The position numbers and the translations under genes are program-made. This document shows positions 1-6,500 of a stretch of 30,693 nucleotides of DNA, piece by piece. This stretch comes from a virus: positions 1-30,693 of IMG/VR virus record IMGVR_UViG_3300035162_001558; one strand, given 5' to 3'. Within the stretch, counting starts at the first letter, position 1. Each line of letters starts with the position of its first letter. The notes under the pieces are model-generated. The model did not search any database. It was not told the origin of the DNA and saw only the letters and a list, made by a program, of their open reading frames with translations.

Positions 1-2
1 TT

Positions 3-116
3 TATATCCTAGGTTTTATATGTGTAATGGTGCAAACAGCATCAAGAAAACAATGGAATTTAGTAGCTTTAAATCTTAATGGTTTAATAGCTTGGACAAA
101 ACATTTTATAATATAA
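3..116 (+). CDS. 3' end of an unidentified upstream gene (partial)
   Basis: An open frame enters from the left edge and stops with TAA three bases before the nrdA start codon, in the same frame as nrdA. The visible 37 residues begin YILGFICVMVQTASRK and end LIAWTKHFII, so they are rather hydrophobic. I do not recognise the family; a small membrane protein or the tail of a transporter-like protein would fit. The tight spacing suggests that it and nrdA lie in one plus-strand operon. The evidence is only the open frame and the spacing, and a second frame here is also open for about 75 bases, so confidence is limited. Confidence 0.4.
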   Translation, partial: YILGFICVMVQTASRKQWNLVALNLNGLIAWTKHFII

Positions 117-119
117 AAT

Positions 120-1838
120 ATGTGGAACAATGAATGGATTAAAGGAGAAGATTACCCTTCGTGGGGTAATACAGACGTATACAAGAAAACTATATCCGGG
201 GGATATCTATTCGACGGAGAAACGCCTCGTGAGGCATACAAAAGAGTCAGTAAAACAGTTGCTCGTAGACTTTATAAGCCTGAAATGGCTGAAAAATTCT
301 TTGAATACATATGGAATGGTTGGCTTTGTTTGGCGAGCCCTGTACTTAGTAATACTGGTACTGATCGCGGTCTTCCTATTAGCTGTTTCGGTATCGACGT
401 TGCAGACTCTATTCAAGATATAGGACAAAAGAATTTAGAAATGATGCTACTCGCTAAGCAAGGCGGTGGAGTAGGTATTGGTATTAATCAGATTAGACCC
501 GCCGGCGCAACAATAACAGGAAATGGAACATCAGACGGAGTCGTGCCCTTTTGCAAGATATACGACAGTACAATACTTGCAACAAATCAAGGATCAGTCC
601 GAAGAGGTGCTGCTTCCGTTAATATTAACATTGAGCACGATGATTTTGAAGAATGGCTCGAAATTCGAGAGCCAAAAGGAGATGTCAACAGACAGTCACT
701 TAACTTACATCAATGCGCAGTTGTTGGCGACAAGTTTATGCGTAAGCTTGAACAAGGAGATGCAGGAGCTAGAAATAAGTGGAGTAAATTACTTAGAAAG
801 CGAAAAGCAACTGGAGAACCTTATATTATGTTTAAAGGAAACGTTAACAAAAACAATCCAAAAGCATACAAAGAAAACGGTTTAAAAGTTCACATGACCA
901 ATATATGTTCAGAGATTACATTACACACCGATGAAAGCCATAGCTTTGTATGTTGCTTATCATCTTTAAACTTAGCAAAATATGACGAATGGAAAGACAC
1001 TAATCTTATTTATGACGCCATTTGGTTTCTTGACGGTGTTATGGAAGAATTTATTCAAAGGGCGAAGGGACTACGCGGATTCGAAAATTCTGTACGATCT
1101 GCACAAAAAGGGCGTGCACTCGGTTTGGGTGTCCTCGGATGGCATACATATCTACAAGAGAAGGGTATTCCTTTCGAAGGTTTACTATCTCAGTTTGAAA
1201 CTAGGAAAATATTTTCGCAAATTAAAATTGAAAGCGAAAGAGCTTCCATGGCGCTTGCAGAAACTTATGGAGAACCTTTGTGGTGTGCTGGAACTGGCAT
1301 GCGTAATACTCATCTTCGCGCTGTTGCTCCCACTGTTAGCAATAGTAAGCTCAGTGGCAATGTCTCGGCGGGCATAGAACCTTGGGCTGCTAATGTATTT
1401 ACAGAACAATCAGCTAAAGGAACGTTTATACGTAAAAACCCTACGCTAGTTAAATTATTAAGAAAACATAAAATAAACAATGAAGAAATATGGAATAAGA
1501 TCTTGGCTGACGGTGGCTCTGTCCAAGACATTGCTCAGCTTGATGATGTTACTATGGGCCACGACATCCCCGCAAAGGAGGTATTTAAAACTTTTAAAGA
1601 AATTAATCAGCTAGAGTTAGTTAATCAAGCTGGATTGAGACAGCAATATGTAGATCAATCAGTTAGTTTAAATTTAGCTTTCCCCTCTGAAGCAACGCCT
1701 AAATGGCTTAATAAGGTGCATTTCGAAGCTTGGAAAAAAGGAGTTAAGACTTTATACTATACAAGGACAGAAAGCGTCTTACGAGGCGATATTGCAGCCA
1801 CAGCAATGAATGAAGATTGTTTGGCATGTGATGGTTAA
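120..1838 (+). CDS. nrdA: Class I ribonucleoside-diphosphate reductase large (alpha) subunit, compact form
   Basis: Reduces ribonucleotides to deoxyribonucleotides in the cytoplasm for phage DNA synthesis, working with a radical-generating beta subunit (NrdB) that is not in this window. Visible signatures are the first active-site cysteine in GLPISCFG (C89), NICSEI (N261, C263, E265: thiyl-radical site and partners), the CCLSSLNL segment with the second redox cysteine (C278 or C279), the substrate-phosphate loop APTVSNSKLSGNVSAGIEP, the paired tyrosines of the radical path in YYTRTES (Y546, Y547), and a C-terminal CLAC pair (C567, C570). At 572 aa it is much shorter than E. coli NrdA (761 aa). 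It starts directly in the catalytic region and lacks the N-terminal ATP-cone, so it probably escapes dATP shut-off. An in-frame stop six bases upstream makes 120 the earliest ATG. The leader is A/T-rich with no Shine-Dalgarno motif. Confidence 0.93.
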   Translation: MWNNEWIKGEDYPSWGNTDVYKKTISGGYLFDGETPREAYKRVSKTVARRLYKPEMAEKFFEYIWNGWLCLASPVLSNTGTDRGLPISCFGIDVADSIQDIGQKNLEMMLLAKQGGGVGIGINQIRPAGATITGNGTSDGVVPFCKIYDSTILATNQGSVRRGAASVNINIEHDDFEEWLEIREPKGDVNRQSLNLHQCAVVGDKFMRKLEQGDAGARNKWSKLLRKRKATGEPYIMFKGNVNKNNPKAYKENGLKVHMTNICSEITLHTDESHSFVCCLSSLNLAKYDEWKDTNLIYDAIWFLDGVMEEFIQRAKGLRGFENSVRSAQKGRALGLGVLGWHTYLQEKGIPFEGLLSQFETRKIFSQIKIESERASMALAETYGEPLWCAGTGMRNTHLRAVAPTVSNSKLSGNVSAGIEPWAANVFTEQSAKGTFIRKNPTLVKLLRKHKINNEEIWNKILADGGSVQDIAQLDDVTMGHDIPAKEVFKTFKEINQLELVNQAGLRQQYVDQSVSLNLAFPSEATPKWLNKVHFEAWKKGVKTLYYTRTESVLRGDIAATAMNEDCLACDG

Positions 1839-1845
1839 AATCAAA

Positions 1846-1872
1846 AAAGGGCTCTCGTTATGAGGGCCCTTT
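1846..1872. terminator. Hairpin terminator between convergent blocks
   Basis: An 11-bp stem (1846-1856 with 1862-1872) closes a 5-base loop. Read on the plus strand, all pairs form with one G-U wobble, but only a short T run follows. Read on the minus strand, one pair becomes an A-C mismatch, but the stem is followed by a strong T-rich tail (TTTTTTGATTTT). It lies 8 bases after the nrdA stop and 54 bases beyond the last minus-strand gene, so it may end transcription from both sides. Confidence 0.8.
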
Positions 1873-1880
1873 CTGGTTAC

Positions 1881-1924
1881 AGGAACTATTAGGTATGGTA
1901 CGCCTATTTATCTTGTTCCTTTTT
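1881..1924 (+). terminator. Second hairpin with T tract after nrdA
   Basis: AGGAAC (1881-1886) pairs with GTTCCT (1915-1920) around a 28-base loop. The loop can form its own short stem (TAGG 1890-1893 with CCTA 1903-1906). On the plus strand TTTTATTAT follows, as in an intrinsic terminator; the minus strand has no T tail. It probably backs up the hairpin at 1846-1872. The six-pair outer stem is short, so the call is moderate. Confidence 0.5.
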
Positions 1925-1925
1925 A

Positions 1926-2162
1926 TTATCCTTGCGCATCTTTAAAAGCTTCAGCAGTAGGGGCTCCTTCTGCGCCTTTTTTACGCGGTGCCTCACCTCT
2001 TTTTCTTTTAGCATGAATGTTAGCCCACAATCCTTTCTCTAAAGGTGTTCCCATGTCTTCAATATGGCTATCAATTTCTTTTGATTGCTTTAAGTGCATT
2101 TTAGAAGCTCCTTGCAATTCTTTAACTATTTCAGATAATCTTCCTTTTTTTAATTTTCCCAT
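1926..2162 (-). CDS. Small basic phage protein of unknown function
   Basis: Encodes 78 residues, rich in lysine and arginine, and is the last gene of the minus-strand late block. The N-terminal half (KKGRLSEIVKELQGASKMHL) is predicted helical. The C-terminal half carries a positively charged stretch with KRKRGEAPRKKG and ends PTAEAFKDAQG. I have a weak memory of similar small proteins near lysis or structural genes of Bacteroidota phages, but I cannot assign a function; nucleic-acid binding is only a guess from the charge. It follows the endolysin gene by 10 bases and shares its transcript, which the hairpin at 1846-1872 probably ends. Confidence 0.7.
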   Translation of the reverse strand: MGKLKKGRLSEIVKELQGASKMHLKQSKEIDSHIEDMGTPLEKGLWANIHAKRKRGEAPRKKGAEGAPTAEAFKDAQG

Positions 2163-2172
2163 TACTTTATAT

Positions 2173-2526
2173 TTAATATCCCCAAATTAAATTTTGAGAT
2201 TTTGTATTATCTATATCTACATGTATAAACGATCCCGCTATACCTATTCTTTTAAATCCTGCCTTTAATAATAAATTTACTAAAGCAAATCTATCTTTTG
2301 AATTTTTACAAGATATATCAACAGCTAACCCTTTTAAATGAGAAGAGTTTGGTACACCACCTATTTTTTTATTTCTGGCTTCTGTTCGATAACCAGAGTT
2401 TATTTTAATAGGTTTGCCGTATTCTTTTCTAACAGCGTCTAACATATGCAAAATTTCTTTATGCATTTTAGCACCACTACCTGGTTCGTCTGACGAATCA
2501 AATTCTTCTAATTTAAAATACTTCAT
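2173..2526 (-). CDS. M15-family peptidase, probable endolysin
   Basis: Probably cleaves a peptide bond of host peptidoglycan to release progeny. The 117-residue protein is a single catalytic domain of the M15 (D-Ala-D-Ala carboxypeptidase / L-Ala-D-Glu peptidase) fold. Seen directly are NSGYRTEARNKKIGG (about 43-57), SSHLKGLAVDI with zinc ligands H63 and D70, and FIHVDID with the third ligand H102. There is no signal peptide and no cell-wall-binding domain, so it would need a holin or a membrane lesion to reach its substrate. The start codon lies one base after the stop of the preceding gene. The neighbouring 50-aa membrane protein at 3390-3542 is the obvious holin candidate. The exact bond cut cannot be read from the sequence. 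Confidence 0.88.
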   Translation of the reverse strand: MKYFKLEEFDSSDEPGSGAKMHKEILHMLDAVRKEYGKPIKINSGYRTEARNKKIGGVPNSSHLKGLAVDISCKNSKDRFALVNLLLKAGFKRIGIAGSFIHVDIDNTKSQNLIWGY

Positions 2527-2527
2527 A

Positions 2528-2785
2528 CTAATCTGGTATTAAAGACTGTAAAGAATAAGATCTACCATTATACTTAATACTAGGCGTTTCAATGCTATCT
2601 TTAAAAAATTCTGTTTTTTCTGGTGAATCCTTCATCCCGCTAAATTTGTCAATACGCTGCATTGCTAATTTAAACTTAGGATGTGTTTTTTTGTCACCTT
2701 CAGGTATTGGATTATCACTCCAATTAACCCTTGTGTCCGTGTCTTCTTTTTTTCCTACAAATCTTTGATATAATCCTGATCCCAT
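2528..2785 (-). CDS. Small hypothetical protein
   Basis: Encodes 85 residues of mixed charge, with no membrane segment and no motif I recognise. It starts MGSGLYQRFVGKK and ends YSLQSLIPD. It stops with TAG, one of only two TAG stops among the complete genes here, one base before the endolysin start. That neat junction supports normal use of TAG as a stop. The start lies one base after the stop of the upstream gene. Its position inside the probable lysis cluster is the only clue to function. Confidence 0.7.
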   Translation of the reverse strand: MGSGLYQRFVGKKEDTDTRVNWSDNPIPEGDKKTHPKFKLAMQRIDKFSGMKDSPEKTEFFKDSIETPSIKYNGRSYSLQSLIPD

Positions 2786-2786
2786 A

Positions 2787-3089
2787 TTATTGTTTTTTTG
2801 GCGGTGTTAAGTTTACTTTGTTGATTGAATCACCTTTGCGAACAAAATCGTCATAACGTTCATCTTTTTTAGATTCATCTGCATTCAAGAAATCTTCTTT
2901 TGCTAGCTTCATTACTTCTTGTTGATTTTGACCCTTATCATTTAAATATATGTTATCTCGCCCTCCTGATGTTTTTAAACCTCCAACGGAGTTAGACCTT
3001 GATGTAGTTTGAAAAATAGGGCTCATGTGTTTTGAAGCCCAACTTCCTGCGCGGTTGTCAATAGGCATGCTTTCAAATTCTTTGTTCAT
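2787..3089 (-). CDS. Small hypothetical protein
   Basis: Encodes 100 residues, polar and probably largely disordered. Ser, Asn and Gly are frequent in the first half (TTSRSNSVGGLKTSGGRDN) and charged residues in the second half (DESKKDERYDDF). No signal peptide, membrane segment or catalytic motif is visible, and I do not recognise a family. It sits between the DUF6321-like gene and the 85-aa gene, in a run where neighbours are separated by one to about 23 bases. Its leader holds three tandem copies of a six-base A/T-rich unit. Confidence 0.65.
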   Translation of the reverse strand: MNKEFESMPIDNRAGSWASKHMSPIFQTTSRSNSVGGLKTSGGRDNIYLNDKGQNQQEVMKLAKEDFLNADESKKDERYDDFVRKGDSINKVNLTPPKKQ

Positions 3090-3091
3090 AA

Positions 3092-3109
3092 TTTTAGTTT
3101 TAGTTTTAG
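3092..3109. repeat. Three tandem TTTTAG units in a gene leader
   Basis: Three perfect head-to-tail copies of TTTTAG (CTAAAA on the transcribed strand) fill most of the 23-base gap before the 100-aa gene. They sit immediately upstream of its start codon, where a ribosome-binding site would be. They may simply be an A-rich initiation leader, or a slippage tract whose copy number varies. Confidence 0.75.
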
Positions 3110-3112
3110 TTA

Positions 3113-3388
3113 TTATTTTTTTTCTTTATTTTTACTACAAAAGCTTCTAGCAGCAGCAACGCTACCAAATCCCCATTTTTTTAAAGCCATAGCTTTTCTT
3201 GTTGGTTCTCCTTTTGCGTCTTTCATTGCTCCTGCCATGCCTGCAAATCTACATGCAAATGACACTCTTCGAGGGCTTGTTCCAGACGTAAGTCTTGCTC
3301 CCATTCCTGGGTTTTCTTTACGCATTTTACGATTTGATTTTTCGTAAGCGGCTTCTTTAATCTGAAGCGGTGATCCTTTACTTCTCAT
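3113..3388 (-). CDS. DUF6321-like small basic protein
   Basis: Encodes 91 residues. The core RLTSGTSPRRVSFACRF, followed by GMAGAMKD, GEPTRKAMALKKWGFGS and AAARSFCSK, matches my memory of a small conserved domain (DUF6321) found widely in phage structural/lysis regions. Its biochemical role is unknown to me. Three cysteines are spread through the protein (in FACRF and SFCSK among others is the visible pattern) but no metal-binding CxxC pair is present. The start lies one base after the stop of the 50-aa membrane protein, so the two are probably translated together. The family name is from memory and should be treated as tentative. Confidence 0.65.
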   Translation of the reverse strand: MRSKGSPLQIKEAAYEKSNRKMRKENPGMGARLTSGTSPRRVSFACRFAGMAGAMKDAKGEPTRKAMALKKWGFGSVAAARSFCSKNKEKK

Positions 3389-3389
3389 A

Positions 3390-3542
3390 TTATTTTTTTT
3401 TAAGTTTAACCCATTTTGTTACCGTGTATCCAATAGTTACAAGAAGCAAGGTAATTTTTAACCAAGTTTCTATGTGTCCAAACGTTGTTATTCCAACCAC
3501 TCCGAAACTCATTGCGTACATTTTGATGTCTGATATGCTCAT
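3390..3542 (-). CDS. 50-aa single-span membrane protein, holin candidate
   Basis: Starts MSISDIKMYAMSFGVVGI and ends TVTKWVKLKKK. A hydrophobic stretch of roughly residues 29-41 (LKITLLLVTIGYT), preceded by a weaker one at about 8-21, is followed by a lysine-rich tail, as in small phage holins. The ATG overlaps the stop of the giant upstream gene by one base (TAATG), a classic translational-coupling junction, and the TAA stop is one base before the next gene. Too short to be noticed by length cut-offs, but coding potential, overlap and spacing all support it. Role as holin is inferred from size, topology and the endolysin encoded about 900 bases downstream; a spanin or another small membrane protein is possible. 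Confidence 0.75.
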   Translation of the reverse strand: MSISDIKMYAMSFGVVGITTFGHIETWLKITLLLVTIGYTVTKWVKLKKK

Positions 3543-6500
3543 TATTTATTTTTAGGCATTAGTTCTAATATTTTGTTTACTCTATTTTTTTCGTATTGTA
3601 ACTCTCTTATTTCTTTTTTGGTTAAACCAAACTTAAGCAATGTTTTTACTTGATCAGGTTTGTTTTCATCTTTAATAGAATCAAATTGTCTTCTAAGCCT
3701 TCTTTCAACGCTTTCGGTTTTAGGTTTTGCTTTTATTTCTGGTGGGAGCTTAGTTTCTTCTTTTATTTCTTCTTTAACTTTAACCTCTTCTTTAGGTTTA
3801 GCCTTTGCATTTTGCAACTCTATAATTTTTTCAACTCTAACTTGTTCTTTGCCTAAAGCTTTTATTTCTTTTTTAGTTAACCCTAAATCAAGTAGCATAT
3901 CAACTTGCTCTTGCGTTTTAGTTAACTTTTTCATATCGTCAATTTCTTTAACTCTTTCCTCTTCAGGCGTTAAAACTTTTGCCGCGTCAAACCCTCCGTA
4001 ATAACCAAGCCCTACATCCCATGTAGACCAACCAAGACCTAAGGCAACTTTTTGCCAAAGAGAAGATTGTTCGCTTACAATTCCTCGCATACTATTTAGT
4101 TTTTTAATAACTCTATCTAGCGGAATATTAGTAAGACCTGTAATTATTTGCGCTCCTGCTAAGTAAGCCGGATTGTCTAGACTTAAACCTTTATCCTTAA
4201 TGTCTTTCATATTCCAGCTAAAACTTCTAAGCCCGCTGTATATTTTTTGAACTTTAGAGCCAAGAGGCGGTGAAAAACCTAATAAATCAAATACAGCTTC
4301 TTCATATTTAGGGCGGTCTTTAGAGTATTGCTTGCCTAATTCCATTAAAGTGCTTTTTAATGCAACTACAGCAGCTCCGCCTATACCTAAGCCTTTAAGT
4401 TGTGAATCAATCATACCATTTGCTATTCTTGAAATCTTTTCGCTTTTCTTAGCATCCATTTCTTCTTCGTCATCTTCACCAAATCCTAAAGCAAATACAG
4501 CTTGTTGCAGTGCATTGAATATTAAATTCTGCACAGCGCCGTAATAAACTATTTTAGACACATTTGTTTTCCAGTCACCACGACCGTTTATAAGATCCTG
4601 TGCAGCTCTTTTTTGTATACGAGCATATTGCATGGGTGTATTTGCCCAAGCTAATATAACACGACCAGCACCAGATGCTTGTTGCTGACTAATTCTATTT
4701 GGATTACTTGACTGCTGACTTTCTTCCGCTATTTGCCTAAAATCTTCAAAAGCTTGTGCTTCTGCAGCTTTTTGTTCCATACCTTTGCCTACTAAAGACT
4801 TTACTCTGTTTCTGTAAAAAGTAGATCCTCCGGTTGCAATTGCAAAACTATCCGCAAACCTTGTCATTACAAAACCTTTGCTAAGCAAAAATGCTATAGC
4901 TGCTTTTACTTTGTTATCAGAATCTCTTACGGCATCAGCAATTTCAGATTCACTTACGTTAATTTTAAGACCGTTTCTACGTTCTACTAAGTAATCAGAA
5001 TTCATAAGTGTCATAAAGTCACCCCAAAATTGTTTTTGGTTTGCAAACGCTAATCCTGCTTTTACTATGTTATTATCACCCCAGTTTATAAAGTTTACCG
5101 CAGATATAGTTTGAAGCAGTGCAGATCTTGTATTTAAGAACATTACAGCACCAACTGAATTGTTTAGCCAATCAAGTAGTCCATCTGTTACACTGTTGCC
5201 TCCAGGAGGTCTGTTGCTACCAGACTTCATTCTACGCAAAGAATCTTCCATAGCTCTACGCCATCTAGTTCCGTAAGCAGCTTCCATTTTATTCATATTA
5301 TCTTCTGAGAATATGATATCAATGTTTTCTCTCCACTCTTGCTGATATTCTGCTCTATTAACTTTGTTAATATCATTTATGATATCGCTAGTAATATTAC
5401 CACCTAACCAGCTTTTGCCCGGCTTTGGATATGGTTTACCTTTTTGAATCTTCATTAACTCATCAGTAAAAACGCTAAGCTCAGCATTGCTATCTACAAA
5501 ATCGTTTAATTCTTTTATATCTTTTTTAGACAACCCAGGTATATCCATACCTTGTTTTGACCACACAGCTACACGAACGGCATGCGAAAATGTAAACCCA
5601 CCAATACCTGTTGACTTGCTTAAACTTTTAGGTAAAGTTGTTAAGTTTTGTTTTAATGCTTTAAAATCATTTGCCGCAGCTATTTTAGCTTGTGTTACGG
5701 CTGACTCAGCTTTATCATAAGTATCAAGTAAATTAGTTTTAAGAAATGCCATTTGAGCATCGCCTTTTTTACCTTTACCTAACATCTTATATAACAAGCC
5801 TGTAAAGTCTTCAGCGCTTGCAGGGATCAAGAAATTAAATTTGCCTTTGCTAGCTCCAACTGTTTGTGCTCTAGCAGCAGAATATTGTTTATAAGTTTCA
5901 ATGCCAGAAGAATCTTCAATCATATCATTTACGATAGTATCAAAAGTTGTTCTTTTACTGGCTTTAGCTAATTGAACTTTAGATTTAACGTCTATTTGTC
6001 CCAGTACATCTTTAACCGCTTGCACGTTTTTAACGGCATCATCTGCAAAATAAAAATCATTATAACCTTCAGCTGCTTTACCCATAATCCATCCGGCTTT
6101 TGCTTGAGCTGTACCATCACCTAAACCTGTTATATTTTTTAAAGGTATATTTATGCCGTTAGCTTCCATAAAAGCTTTTATAGGGCCGTCAGCGCCTTGA
6201 GGTCTTGCGGTAAGTATAAAAACATCTTCAGTTCCACGAGCATCCGCTATTTTTTTAGCAACATCAAACAAAGGTCCTTTTTTTCCTTCAACTACTTTGC
6301 TAAATTCAGAAAAATCAAACTCAGCGCCTTCAGATTCTAAGCTTGCTGCTTGTTGTGCAAATTGAGTTGCGTTTATTTGATTAATAGAACCATCAGGCAT
6401 ATTAACAATAACCATGCTTTTTGATTTTGCCAATGTATCATCAAAGTCAAATACTCTAATTTTTTTAACAGGAGCATCCAATTTTCTTGCATTACCTAAA

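Noticed and set aside
523-1377. Plus-strand frames overlapping nrdA (120 and 131 aa)
   Set aside because: They lie out of register inside a gene with all expected catalytic motifs and show no family features.
6400-6460. DFDDT as an RNA polymerase DxDxD active site
   Set aside because: HAD motifs II (ILTARP) and IV (ADDAVKN) follow at the expected spacing, so phosphatase fits better.
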